Assembly: GCA_015680685.1 (NCBI GenBank)
Contig: MNCI01006964.1
Coordinates: 231,526 to 295,525, forward strand
DNA length: 64,000 nt
Reading direction: 5' to 3'
Origin: Gnetum montanum
Taxonomy: Eukaryota; Streptophyta; Gnetopsida; Gnetales; Gnetaceae
Each line of letters opens with the position of its first letter. Position 1 is the stretch's first letter. Position numbers and translations under genes: made by a program. The notes below the pieces were generated by a model that worked only from the letters and a program-made list of their open reading frames with translations, made no database searches and had not been told where the DNA came from. Shown piece by piece: positions 22,241-34,241 of this stretch.

Positions 22241-22617
22241 CTATCACATAACTAAACATATCAGCAATGGCCTGAAAAGACCTTAAACTAGTAATCCTAG
22301 CATAGTAGCAACTTTAGTGTCCAAAAAGATCTTAAACTAGCAGTTTTGATCTATTATATGTTCACAGTCTGCAATGATGCATTTCTTAGCAGTTTCACGT
22401 TCTCACATCGATAGTTTTACATTTCCTATTTTAGCAGCTTTACATCTCCATGCCATAGCGGTCTGCCATGACTTTAAACTGGAAAAATTTTAATCTTTAC
22501 ATCATACTTCACTTGTTACATCTCATCATTACTTTGCAAGTTTTCATTATACATGATTACTACCAATAGGTACCTCTTAACCAAGCTCTCATCTCATCTT
22601 GACAGGTTAAGCAAAAA
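22241..22617 (+). other. Second spacer of T2, between antisense gene and pol
   Basis: Non-coding. Contains scattered units of the spacer motif (gaccttaaactagt near 22280, gatcttaaactagcag near 22335, gactttaaactgg near 22472) and ends in a pyrimidine-rich tract and ttgacag at 22599-22605, a candidate splice acceptor 12 bases before the pol ATG. Confidence 0.6.
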
Positions 22618-25600
22618 ATGGAAATCCATCATAATCTCTCCACGTCTTTGGCCTTAGCAGGTCCACATAGCAAGCTGACAAGACAATTGAACCCCAACCT
22701 AATCGACTGGGGGTTAGCTACAGCTAACACCATAGCATCTTTAGAAACATCCCCAGACTGGCTCGAGCATTTGGTCCGAACCCTAGATTTAGAGGCCAGG
22801 GATGTAACCTAGGATCCTCTCGTCGAGATGTCTGTGACCATGTCCAGGGGAGAAGTAAAAACATTAAAACTTAGTTCCCTCCTAGATGCACAGATGCATG
22901 AAAATGTAGCTAAGATTCTACAGGAAAACATCAAAGTCTTCGCATGGTCATATAGTGACATGCCGGGTTTAGATCTAAGATTGATACAGCACAACATTGT
23001 CCTAGACCCATGCATGAAGGCAATTAAGCAGAAGGCTCGTAAAGTCAAACCAGAAATTACACTAGCCATAAGGGATGAAATCACCAAGCTATACCAAGCT
23101 GGTTTCATCTGTGCAGTTGATTATTTGGAATGGGTGTTCAACATTATCATGGTTTCTAAGAAAATGGGAGGAATATGAATCTATATAGACTTTCAAGATT
23201 TGGATAAAGTAATAATCAAGGATGATTTCCTAGTTCCAAGCATCGATTAACTCATTGACACTATGGCTGGTCATGCCCTGCTATCCTTCATGGATGGCTT
23301 CTCTGGCTACAACCAAATTCGCATCAACCTGGAGCATCAACTAACAACAACCTTCATGACCCCATGGGGGACCTTCTATTTCACTATGATGCATTTTGGG
23401 CTCAAGAACACTAGAGCAACCTACCAGCGAGTCATGACCTACATCTTTAGCGATTACATCCTGGAAACAATAAATGACTATGTGGATGATATATCAGTCA
23501 AGTCCAAGGAGGTAGCTGATCATCCATGCAATCTAGGGGTAGTCCTCAAGTGTTGTCAAATGCATGATTTGCACCTTAATCCTAAGAAGTGTGTCTTTGG
23601 GATGAAAATCGGATGCATGTTAGGGTTCATGGTATTGAAGGCTATAATACGAGTAAACCCTGAAAAAGTTAAGGCCATCGTCAACCTGGCACCTCCTACA
23701 AACCTTAAGGAGCTATGTGGGTTGCAAGGTAGGATACAGTTCATCTGAAGGTTTATAGCAAAGTTGACTGACAAGTTACACCCCATGCAACATCTTCTAA
23801 AGAAAGGGGTTAACTTCGAGTGGACAACCCAGTGTTAACAAGCCTTCGATGACTTGAAGTAAGAACTTTCACACCTCCCAACTATGCATCTGCCATAGAG
23901 GGATAAGCGTTTCTTCATCTACCTTGCCACCTCTGACACATCTATCGTAGCACTGCTATGTCAAAAACGAGACAATGAATCTGAGATACTAGTGTATTAT
24001 CTGAGTTATGCATTAATAGCACATGAGGCAAAAGACAACGAAGTGGAGAGAAATTGCCTTGCCTTCGTGTCTGTGTTAAAAAAGTGGAGGCACTACCTAT
24101 TTCATAGTACAATTAACATCATTTGCAAAAGCAACATACTCCGAGCTATCACTAACAACCTGTATGAAAGTAGCCAGATAGCTCAATGGAAAGAAATAAC
24201 CACAGAGTTCGACCTACACTATGTAAGCCAGTCGTTGACAAAGGGTCAAGCTATAGCAACATAGCTTACAGCCTCACCCATCGATGACCACGCAACGATA
24301 GATCCCAAATTCCCAGACGAGCATGTTGGCACTATCAACATCATCCCATCACACCTGGAAGCTACTTTACAGTTCAACGACACCTCATTTGTGCGAGGAG
24401 GTAGCGCAGCTGCAGTCATTACGTTCCCCTCTGGGGAAATGCACCAGTTTTCCTATCGTTTTGAGTTCCCCTACACCAACAATGTGGCAGAGTATGAGGG
24501 GCTACTTAGAGGCCTCTTAGCTAGCCAAACACTACACATACAACACCTGACAATCCACGGTGATTCACAATTAGTTGTGAATCAAATCACCACAGTCTAT
24601 GCCTATAAAGCTACGCACCTGCAACCCTACTACGACCTAGCAAAAAGCATGCTTAATTAATTTACAACCACAGATGTGAAACACGTGCCATGCAATGAGA
24701 ACACCATGCAAATACCTTAGCCACCCTTGCATTAAATATTTCACCACACTCGTTTGCAAGTCTACTGACTTCGATTGTCGAATGTACTGAGCCTATCACT
24801 TAGGTGGGACATGTGGCCTCTATTAGTGCTATGGATACCCAGGAGTGGTATGCTAACATTAAAGGCTACCTGCAACATTGTAAACCCCCAAGTGGACTGA
24901 CATTTTCTTAGAGAGATGTGATCCACAAGCACACCCAATAATATACGCTTATGGGAAATGATGCCCTATGCAGATGTTCCTATGACGGGATATTGTTGGC
25001 ATGCATGGGTGGGGAGCAAACACAAAAGGTAGTTAATGAAGTGCATGAGGGACTGTGTGGTGGACACATAGCACCCAAGGCTATGGCTGCAAAAATCAGA
25101 TGCCTAGGGTACTATTGGCCCCACATGGAGCATGACTGCTTGTCGAAAGTTAAGACGTGTGACATGTGCCAGAGATATGTAGATCTCATACACATCTCAC
25201 CTACGGACCTGCACCCAACACAAATCACATGGTCTTTCCAATGATGGGGACTAAACCTCATAGGGCCTATCACGCCTAAGTCCTCCACAAGGCATAACTT
25301 CATTATCACTGCCATTGAGTATTTTACTAAGTGGGTGGAAGCTATTCCCATGAGGAAGATGACATCTCAGCAGATCTACCATTTCATCTTGGACAATATC
25401 GTGACAAGGTTTGGGCTTCCGATAACTATTGTAACTGATAATGAACCACAATTCAGTAGTACAGAAACTTGAACCTTTTGCAACAATCTAGGCATCAAGC
25501 AATCATTCTCCTCCCCGTATTACCCGTAGGAGAATGGAAAAGCAAAGGCTACAAATAAGTCCATCATCAAATTGCTGAAGTGGATGCTTGACAACAGCAA

Positions 25601-26085
25601 GAGGCAGTGGCATGAGTAAATCCTCTACGTTCTATGGGCCTACAGGATGACATGCAGAACCGCAACAAGTAAGAATCCTTATAGCCTTATTTATGGATTT
25701 GAAGCTATGTTGCCTCTTAAGTTCCAGGTACCATTACTCTGGATGATCCTCTCGGATGTCATGAGTGAAGCCCAGAAAAATGAGTCATGGATCATTGACC
25801 TCGAATCAGTAGAGGAGGAGCACGCGTAGATGCTGAGCCACATAGAGCGCTACCAGAGCAAGCAACAGCAAAAGCACCATGCAGGCATGCAACAATGGCC
25901 AGTACAGAAGGAAGACCTTTTCCTCAAAGCTGTCGGTGAGCATGTGAGAAAATTCTCAGCCAACTGGGAAGGCCCATACATGGTCACTAAAGCCTTTGGA
26001 AATGGAGCCTTCAAGCTGGCGGACATGGATTGCAACGAGTTCGCCAACCGAGTGAATCACTTGTACCTCATGTCATACTACATCT
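22618..26085 (+). pseudogene. T2 pol: RT, RNase H, second RNase H, integrase
   Basis: Separate pol ORF starting at ATG 22618 (MEIHHN...), aligned with T3 44866 and T5 60505. RT 22900-23750 holds MSFMDGFSGYNQI-type, PWGTF and the catalytic YVDDI at 23479-23493. RNase H 23880-24240 has YLATSDTS, NEVERNCLA and KKWRHYLF. A second, archaeal-type RNase H lies at 24370-24660 (VRGGSAAAVI, NNVAEYEGLLRGL, GDSQLVVNQI), the hallmark of the Tat lineage. Integrase 24951-26085 has an intact H2C2 finger, but the first catalytic Asp reads Asn (GLNLIGP) and the Glu reads Lys (KAKATNK); the middle Asp (VTDNEP) is kept. At least eight in-frame stops, for example near 23176, 23250, 23746, 24261 and 25242. Confidence 0.9.
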
Positions 26086-26099
26086 GAAGCATGAATGTG

Positions 26100-26345
26100 A
26101 CAAATAGCATCCACTACAACATTAAACTGGTGCCAACAAGCAGTGTCCACTACAATGTTAAACTGGAAAAGACCATCTGCTACGACATAAAACTGGCACA
26201 ACTAGTCCGCTATGACTATAAACTGGCACGACACATCCGCTATGACGTTAAACTAGCATGTATGGTTTACTGGGACCTTAAACTAGCACAGTGGTCTGCT
26301 AGGATCCTAAACCAGCACACAGTCTACCGGGACCTTAAAATGGAT
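26100..26345 (+). repeat. Spacer array 2 of T2, about 8 units of a 30-bp repeat
   Basis: Units of the form ccgctatgacataaaactgg with ca and variable filler, starting 15 bases after the pol stop. It resembles array 1 in its taaactrgca core. Equivalent arrays follow pol in T3 (48350-48790) and T5 (56640-57010). Confidence 0.85.
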
Positions 26346-27461
26346 TTGCATCATGTCCTTAGCATGCATCTGCTCCAAGTACACATCGAATGAGTGTGCA
26401 TGGTGACGACATGGGGGTGGGACATTGCAGCTCCAAAACATATTTCACGATGCAATGGAAACACGATCTAGAATGCACATCATGCCACCACCCTTGGCAT
26501 CATGTTGATCCTTTGAAGATGTCATATGACATCGCACTAGCCCTCTGGACCTACCATCACCATGGCCCACCACCCTGACAATAGTTCCTTGGCCAATGCC
26601 CGCCACTGGAGTTCCAATAGTATTGTGGCCCAGCCATAATATTGTTACCCTTAAACTCCCTACTGATGCCTAGGATTGCATGATGTTGAGCTATGTGGTA
26701 GCTGATCCCATAGTTGAATTGAGAATGCATGCCTTTGGCAGGGATTCCAGAGCATCCACACTCACAGCAACTCCCAGCGCCTTCGAAGCTGACTCCACCA
26801 TGCCCGTGCTACCAAGGCCACTATTGGCCTTCCTACTTTGGACACTATACAATAGCAAAGGTGTCCAAGAGCTTCAACAATGTCTATAGCAACCAAGAAT
26901 TTTTCCCTCGCTTTACATCGTGGCTGTTTCAGTCTCTGTCGTGCTTATAGTATGTGGCCGAAAGCACGTCTGGCCACAGCAGCAAATGCTACGACATTGC
27001 GAAGTGAGTGCCTTGACTAGCTTGGCTACTTCAGAGTGCAAATTCCATGATGTGTGTAACATAGCTTGCTACATGGAAAGCATCTATAGGCAGGTCAAAA
27101 CCCCATATGGATGTACACAACTCATCCTGGGAAAGAAACACCTGTCCTATGAGAGGTCGAAGGTCAGCGAGAGTACAAATGAAAACATGAACAACTCCCT
27201 CATGAGCACTCTGATGAGGGACTCTGCTAAGCCTCATATTTACCCTTTTTCCTGAACCTCCTTTCTCCATGCTTCACCCTTTCCCCTTGCAAAAACCAAT
27301 GAAACACTCTCAAGCGTAGCCAAGCAACGTCTTGACAATCACTTATTGCAGCAGTTGTCATTGGTGAAACCCTTGGGACACTCACAACATTATTAGTGTC
27401 ATGTCTTCTGTGGTGTTTCGTATTCTTTGGCAATGTCTCTTGAGCCCATCCTCCAAACATC
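26346..27461 (+). other. T2 3' untranslated region
   Basis: No conserved protein motif in the short open frames on either strand. This is the stretch between array 2 and the polypurine tract; T3 has a matching stretch at 48791-49988, also without a gene. Confidence 0.55.
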
Positions 27462-27477
27462 AATAAAGAGGGGCCAA
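27462..27477 (+). other. Polypurine tract of T2
   Basis: aataaagaggggccaa immediately before the 3' LTR; the same tract is at 49989-50004 (T3) and, reversed, at 55643-55658 (T5). It primes plus-strand DNA synthesis. Confidence 0.85.
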
Positions 27478-29187
27478 TGAAACACCCCAAAATTCAAAGG
27501 CATGCTTGGTCCACCAAGTCTTTGCAATTTGCACAGCGTTATGGAAGTTCTCCAGGAGATGGATACTCTGATGTTCAAACTGTCTAGATTGGCAAATTTT
27601 CTACCCCAGGTGTCAACAAGCTAAATGGATTCTCTAGCCTGCCCACCTGAGCAGTTCATCTAGCCAACAGCGCACGTAGGAGCGGTGTGTGGAATTATTG
27701 GCGGTGCTCAGGACACACAAAATGCCTTAGCAAGTTTTCTAAGTCAAGGAGTTTTGCTACGCTATGCCACGTTATGTAGCATAGCAAACCTCAAAATACG
27801 TTTTCAAAAGCATAGTGCTATGCTATGCTATGTAGCGTAGCACAGCGTAGCAAAAGCTGGACGGTTAGTCCCCTCACCTGACTTCAAGTCCTTCAGCAAT
27901 GTCTCCTTCCATCAGAAAGTGGTGAACTTGGAAAAAGCAAGTCATGTTTGTTGCTATGTTATGCTAAGCTACATGGCGCAGCGAGGCATAACAATTCTAC
28001 GAAAGTGATAGAAGCCAACTTGAAGGGCGGGATCAATAAGTTCACAAGTTTCACAGTGCAAAAGGCAAAGTTTGCAGATTGGCGATGTTTTTTACGACTA
28101 AGGCTAGCTACTACGCTATGATACGCTACGTAGTGTAGCATAGCATAGAAAATATGCAATAAATAGTTAGTGCAGTTCAAAGGTTTGCAACACATGCAGC
28201 AGACATGATGTAGATTCTTGCTTCAATTTGGAGGTTACGCTACGTTAGGCTGCGTAGCGTAGCACAACATGACAAGATGCTACGCTACACCAAACATGCT
28301 ACGCTACAAAGCATAACAAAGTGTGGAAAGTAGTTACGCTACATCAATGTACTTCACCTAATTGCACCATTTCTCTGACAACACAATTACAACGTGGTAG
28401 GCTTGTAATTACGACATAGCAAACCTACCCAACGGTCATGTAGGCACGTGAAGCATAGATAGGTCAGTGCAAGCCCAGGGCACGTGGCATCCAAACTACA
28501 TCTTTTGCATGCCCTTGGTCCTATAAATACCCTAATGAGTGACACTTAAAAAGTTACTGCTTTTTTAGCTTTCCGGTCCTTGGTCTATTTTCTTGGTAAT
28601 CTGGTTGGCTAACAATTTGGTTGGCTGACAAGCAAAAAGTTAGCACTGTAACCTTGAGCATTGTAAGCTTTCTATTTGAAATTGTAAACAGTTAGCACTC
28701 TCAATTGGCATTTTTTTATGCTCTTTTCTACCACCTTGGTAGTACTTCACATTGCTAACGACTAAGTCCATGTTCAAGCACATAGCCGTCTTGCTCTACA
28801 CGTCTTGGTTACTCTCAAGATCTCTGCACTTCTCAGTGTTGTGGAACCGATTGTATCCATCTTGACAGACCGAAGTCGTAGCTTCGAAGCGATGCATTTT
28901 TCTAACTACATTTTACTTTGTCTCTTATTTACTATTGCATTTTACACTATTTTTTCTACCTTTTTTACATTTAAGCATTACTTCGTGCTATTATTCTTGT
29001 TTTCAAATTATATGGTTGCAAAAGGTTATATTAACATCGACTAAGTCCCTTTCTGATTGATTGGATTGTTCAGGGCATCCCGTTTCCATTACATCCAGCA
29101 CGACCCTCCCGCCGAAATGGGGTTAAGACTATCAATGACCGATGACCCCTTGGTGTTTTTCAACCATCAACATTTTTTGTCGCTACA
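27478..29187 (+). repeat. T2 3' LTR
   Basis: Starts TGAAACACCCC, ends CGCTACA, TATA box at 28522-28529. 1710 bp, pairs with the T2 5' LTR. It is followed by aaggg and the resumed T1 gag. Confidence 0.92.
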
Positions 29188-30600
29188 AAGGGGAAAGCCT
29201 TGGACTGGTACCACGCGCTTCCATGCTCCTCCATCTCAACCCTAGAGGAGCTCCTGACCTAGTTCATAAAGTGTTTCATATACAACTTGAGATCGGAAGT
29301 TACGCTGGATCAACTAATGAGTGTGAAGCAAGATCCATTGGAGCCAGTCCAAAAGTTCATCCAGCAGTGGAACCCTACCCTTAATGAGATCCACGAGCCC
29401 ATCATAGAGGCCCATTTGCTAGCGGTCTTTAAGGGTGCAGTGAACAAGTTCATCAAGTCCAAGTTGTAGTACCTCGATCCCCAGACTCTTAGTCAGGCTT
29501 TCGCCCAAACTAAGAGCATATGAGATGTGGGTAAGGTAAGCAAATACCCGGCTTATGTTGCATACAAGAACACATTTACAAAGAAGGACAAGGAAAAGGC
29601 TACAATAGCCACAGTGGCCACTGTGGTGAACGAAACCAAGTCCAAAAACAACAACAAAAACAACAAGAAGGTGGATGTAGCAGCACCTAACCTCCCACCC
29701 AAATAGGGCAACGCACCTCAACCCTCCACATCTCCATTCGAAGCACCTGCATCGCCTAAGCCAAAATTTGAGTGTAAAGATTACTCTAAGTATACCCCAC
29801 TACTCGTTAAACCTTTAGAGCTTTTGAAGCAATTACTAGTAGTTGGGTATATCCAACATAAGTGGATGTTAGAGGAGGGCATCAAAAAACATCAACGGTA
29901 CTATGAACTTTGTAGGAACCCCTCCTTGGCCTTACCCAATGAGCCACTAGTTCCTAGAAATTTTAGACTGGAGCGGTTCTGTGACTACCATCAATAGTGT
30001 AATCATGATACGGATTACGGGAAACTGGTTCTCAACAAGAGAAACCCAATATGCCCTAAAAATAAATCTCTACATGTTTACATGAATCCTCTTAATGCCA
30101 ACGATGTTGGTTATATCATCAACACCATCGATGTTGACAATAATCCTAAACCACCCTAGTAGTTGTTTGTGGTCCATGTGCCTCAGCGTATTTCACCAAC
30201 ACCACTAGCAGCTAGATAGAGCCTATAGCAACCATTTGTCCTGAGAGTTCCTGCCTGGACATCAACCCCTACACCACATGTTAGTAAGACCACACCAACA
30301 CCCTAGCCATTAACACCGTTAGCACCATTTTTCATCAAGGAGCTGAGTCATTCAACTACCCCCGCCCTGCATAACGCAGCACAACAGTCTTCTCATCCAA
30401 AGAAATGAGAAGGACGTTTAATAGGTGAGGCATCAACAAAATGTACTGCTCTAGGTACTTCTAAATCTATGCCCTCACCCTCTGCATCTACGTCCTCATT
30501 GTCAAAAGATAATGTTGCTATGCATGCACAGTCATCGCCACCTCACCTGAAAGGGTCTGATCCCATACCTAAAATTGTCCCTCCTTAGGAAATTTGTCTC
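29188..30600 (+). pseudogene. T1 gag, C-terminal half
   Basis: Continues from 15518: KALDWYHA, then ISTLEELL, VTLDQLMSVKQDPLEPVQKF, and EPIIEAHLLAVFKGAVNKFIKS up to about 29470, the end of the capsid-like core. A K/T/N-rich basic linker follows (29560-29700). The zinc knuckle at about 29960-30010 reads CDYHQ, a stop, CNHDTDY and then skips the final Cys by a small deletion. A P/T-rich tail runs to about 30600. Stops occur at 29262, 29467 and later. Confidence 0.82.
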
Positions 30601-31566
30601 CTTGGATGAATAGAAGAGGAGAAAGATAATAAATAAGAAGGTGGCCTTGACCTATTAAACACTCTCATCCAGGTCATGCAGGCTCTGAAGCAGAAGAACA
30701 CAACTTTGATCCTATATGATCCGATTATGACTTCTACCACACACCATGAGGCTTTGGTGCATATGTTAATGGCAATTCCAATTGACGAGAACATGCCAGC
30801 GGAAGAGAAAGCAATCCACTCCATTTTTCTTCCTTCTTTGCCTGCAGAACCAAAGTCGTCCCAACTAACTTTTTGCAACGATTCCATCAAGGAAGAGCCT
30901 AAAAAGGGTCAGGTGACTATAGCACCCCTCTTCATCACAATTCAGGTTAGTCAACATAGGATTCGAAGGGTACACATCAATGACGGGGCTGCTACAAACA
31001 TCATTCCATTCGCTATAGTGGATAAGCTAGGTTTGGTTGACTAGATTAGACCCATAACAACGTCATGCTTAAATTCATTCAATGGAGCATAGGTCATGGT
31101 GAAAGGCATGGTACACATTGACTTTTTGGTAGGGAACCAATTCTCCATGAATGCAACATTCATCGTGGTGGAAGAGATGCCCGGGCTTAACCTGATCTTG
31201 GGGAGGTCATGGTTAGCATAACCTAGGGTTGTCTCCTCGCCCATACATCAAAAGATCCATCTACCCTATGTAGGCAGGGAGGTGGTAATCCATGGTGATG
31301 AGGTAGCAACTCAAGCTATAAATAACGTGGACATGGAGTAGGGTTCAGAGGTTATCACCTCTACGAATGAGGCGCCTATCTCTATCAACATTGACTACTT
31401 AGCAAAGGAGCTGGCCCAACATGCCAACTCAAAAAATGAAAATGCATGGGCTGAGTTGCCCTTCCAAGTGGAGGACAAAGATACAGAAAAATTCCCTGGC
31501 AAAGCATCTCAGCCTTATGCCTCACCTAACCCACAATGGGTCAAGAAGCAGCTACACATAGCGTAG
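30601..31566 (+). pseudogene. T1 aspartic protease, first copy
   Basis: Open from 30676 to 31044: a leader helix (QALKQKN), the EEKAIHSIFLP segment and the active-site loop INDGAATNIIP (about 30980-31010). This has DDG/NDG rather than the usual DTG, as in T3. A stop follows VDKLGLVD, then the conserved GMVHIDF and LILGRSWLA boxes, and the Q-E/K-IHLPYVGREVVIHGDE tail. The frame ends at 31564-31566. The block from about 30700 to 32470 is repeated at 32480-34241. Confidence 0.8.
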
Positions 31567-31696
31567 CAACCCCACCGCTTCCTGCCCCATTGGCATCCTT
31601 TGTGCATTTACCACCTTTTTTTTTGCATCCATCCATCTATACTAGGTACACCAATTAGCTTTTCTCTAAACATTAACATATCTTCTGTTTACACTA

Positions 31697-31950
31697 AGGC
31701 CTGGAATGGCCTAAAACTAGTGGTGGACCAAAATGTCCTAAAACTATGCTACTATCCAAGGGCCCGGAATGGCCTAAAACTAGCGGTGGCTCGAAATGGC
31801 CTAAAACTATATTATAACCCACTAAGGCCTAACACTAGCAGAAATTTCCATTCACTTCACATGCATAGCCCAAAATGGCCTAAAACTATGCATGGCCCAA
31901 AATGGCCTAAAAATAGCCATGGCCCGAAATGGCCTAAAACTAAAGTAGAA
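31697..31950 (+). repeat. Spacer array 1 of T1, first copy (about 8 units)
   Basis: Units like cccgaaatggcctaaaacta with variable joins. Confidence 0.85.
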
Positions 31951-32119
31951 AAACATAGAAATAGATCACATAGATAACATACAAAACACATAAACTAGAA
32001 TAGCATCGATCTTTCCAAAATCCATTTTTCATTCAAAATTCCACTTAGATAATGTTTGCAACAATTTTGCAACAGTCTCACAAAAATGTAAAAATACAAA
32101 AAAGTCAAAAGCCCTGCAA

Positions 32120-32472
32120 TCATGCATCATCTTCTCCTTCATTATTTCCCTCTACACTACCTTCTTCTGTTGCATCATCATTTTCGTCCTCTAGGGGCCC
32201 TTCATCTAGAGCCTGCATCATAGAAACAAAGTAGTTAGCTAAAGTTACACATAAAAGCTAGAAAAGCATAAACTGTTGCATCATAGAAAGTGATTGACCC
32301 AAGATGACCCCTCATCTATCTTGAAGGGTATGTAGTTCAGTCTGAGCCTGAGGTGGTACTAGACCTCCTCCTCTGTGATATTTTCCTAGTGCCTATCACT
32401 TAGTTCAACATTTGCGGCAACTTTCTCCTTTTCAATGGCCATCCATCTTGGTGGTCCCAGAGAAAAGGAAGC
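32120..32472 (-). pseudogene. T1 antisense gene fragment from the duplication
   Basis: Minus strand: final acidic exon with stop at 32120-32122 (NDDATEEGS, NNEGEDDA), then the end of exon 7 (PRWMAIEKEKVAANVELSDR). It breaks off at about 32472, where the second protease copy begins. This break is the joint of the tandem duplication. Confidence 0.7.
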
Positions 32473-32479
32473 AGTGGCA

Positions 32480-33342
32480 TGTTGAGCTTATACCACCTAA
32501 TCATGATTTCTACCTCACACCGTGAAGCTTTAATCCACATGTTGACATTGATTCTGGTTGATGAAGACATGCCAGCATAAGAGGAAGAGATCCACTTGGT
32601 CATGCTTCCCTTCGTGCCTGCAGATTTAAAGTCGTACCAGCTGACTTTTAGCAACAATTCCATGAGGGAAGACCCTGAAAGGGGTCATGTAATTGCAACA
32701 CCCCTATTCATCATAATTCAGGTCAGCCAACACTAGATCCAAAGGGTACATGTTGATGATGGGGCTGCCACCAACATCATCCCATTCCCTATAGTGGACA
32801 AGCTAGGCTTGGTTGACCAGATCAAACCCACAACTACGTCATGCTTAAGGTCATTTAATGGGGCATGGGTCGTAGTGAAGGGCATGGTCCATATTGACTT
32901 CATGGTAGGGGACCGGTTCCGCATGAACGCAACGTTCATCGTGGTCGAAGAGATGCCCAGGTTTAACCTAATCTTGGGGAGGTCATGGTTAGCACAACTT
33001 AGAGCAGTCTCTTCACCCATTCACCAGGAGATCCACCTACCATATGTAGGCAAGGAGGTGGTGATCCACAGTGATGAGGCAGCAACACAAGCAATTAATA
33101 ATGTAGACATAGAATAGGGCTCAGAGGTTATAATCTCTAAGAATGAAATGCCTATTGCAGCACACACTAACCATCTAGCGAAAGAATCAGTTTAGCAAGC
33201 CAATTCTTGAAATGGAAATGCATGGGCTGAGTTACCCTTCCAAGTGGAGGACAATGGTGTAGATGAAGGCCCTAGAAAAGTGCATCGACCTTATGTCTCA
33301 CTCAACTCACGATGGGCCAGGAAGCAGCTACGCATAGCATAG
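32480..33342 (+). pseudogene. T1 aspartic protease, second copy
   Basis: Repeats 30700-31566: the same order of segments with DDGAATNIIP near 32756-32785, then an open stretch 32794-33117 with VVKGMVHIDFMVGD, LILGRSWLAQL and HQEIHLPYVGKEVV. It keeps residues lost to stops in the first copy, and vice versa, so the two diverged after the duplication. Ends at the TAG at 33340-33342. Confidence 0.8.
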
Positions 33343-33466
33343 CAACCCCACTACTTCCCGTCCATTCGTAATCCTTTGTACATTTACCATTTTTTCTTTG
33401 TTTTGCATCTACTCATCTACATTGATTGTCTTCTTTTTGTTATTGCATCATGTGTTTACATCACCA

Positions 33467-33975
33467 TGGCCCAAAAAGGCCTAAAACTACGTTGCTCCAC
33501 CCCATGGTCCAAAATGGCCTAAAACTATGCTACGTTATGGTCCAAAATGGCCTAAAACTATGCTACGCTATGGCCCTAAATGGCCTAAAACTAGCCATGG
33601 CTCGAAATGGCCTAAAACTATGTTCCCCCATGGATCGAAATGGCTTAAAACTAGCAATGGTCCAAAATAGCCTAAAACTAGCAATGGCCTGAAATGGCCC
33701 AAAATTATGTTACGCCATGGCCCAAAATGGCCTAAAACTAACAAGGGACCGAAATTGCCTAAAACTACATGATGGCTGCAAATGGCTTAAAACTAGCAGA
33801 GGCCTGAAATGGTCTAAAACTAGCAAGGGCCCGAAATGGCCTAAAACTAGCAATGGCCCAAAATGGCCTAAAACTATGCTACCCAATGGCCCGAAATGGC
33901 CTAAAACTATGCTACGCTATGATCCAAAATGGTTTAAAACTAGAAACGACCTGAAATGACCTAAAACTAGCAAAA
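33467..33975 (+). repeat. Spacer array 1 of T1, second copy (about 17 units)
   Basis: The longest array of the ggcctaaaactagca type in the window, units mostly 27-36 bp. Some units carry an extra tgctacgct filler related to the LTR palindrome motif. Confidence 0.88.
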
Positions 33976-34121
33976 AAAATGAAAGTTTGGCATAACATTT
34001 AGCACGTACACAATGCATGAAGTGGCATAAAATCAACCATTTTTCTTATTCAAAGCTTTTTTCTTTTGAAAATGTTTGCGAAAAATTATACAAAATTCAA
34101 AAATTTCAAAAATCCATGTTG

Positions 34122-34241
34122 TCATGGTTTGCTTTCGCCCGCAGCATCTCCTTTGCCATCAATTGCCTCCACATCACTCCCTTCCGCATCACCTTCCTCT
34201 AGATCACCCCTTACTACCTCTTCATTCCTACCCTCTGCAGG
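34122..34241 (-). pseudogene. T1 antisense gene, last exon (part), cut by T3
   Basis: Minus strand acidic tail with stop at 34122-34124. The exon continues on the far side of T3 at 51557, beyond the shared gcagg. Confidence 0.7.
34237..34241 (+). repeat. Left target-site duplication of T3 (gcagg)
   Basis: Perfect copy at 51557-51561. Confidence 0.9.

Larger units (their letters stand above)
15519..29187 (+). mobile_element. T2: Tat-lineage Ty3/gypsy element with both LTRs, inserted in T1 gag
   Basis: 13.7 kb: 5' LTR 15519-17234, leader, gag, a deleted protease, repeat array, remnant of the antisense gene, pol, second array, polypurine tract and 3' LTR 27478-29187. LTRs are 1716 and 1710 bp and differ at about 22 of the first 262 bases by hand count. 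Compared with T3 it has lost the middle of the gag-protease region and the front half of the antisense gene, which explains the smaller size. Confidence 0.9.

Noticed and set aside
33467-33975. CRISPR-like spaced repeat
   Set aside because: Eukaryotic context, no unique spacers of constant length, units diverged in place; it is an element-internal tandem array.
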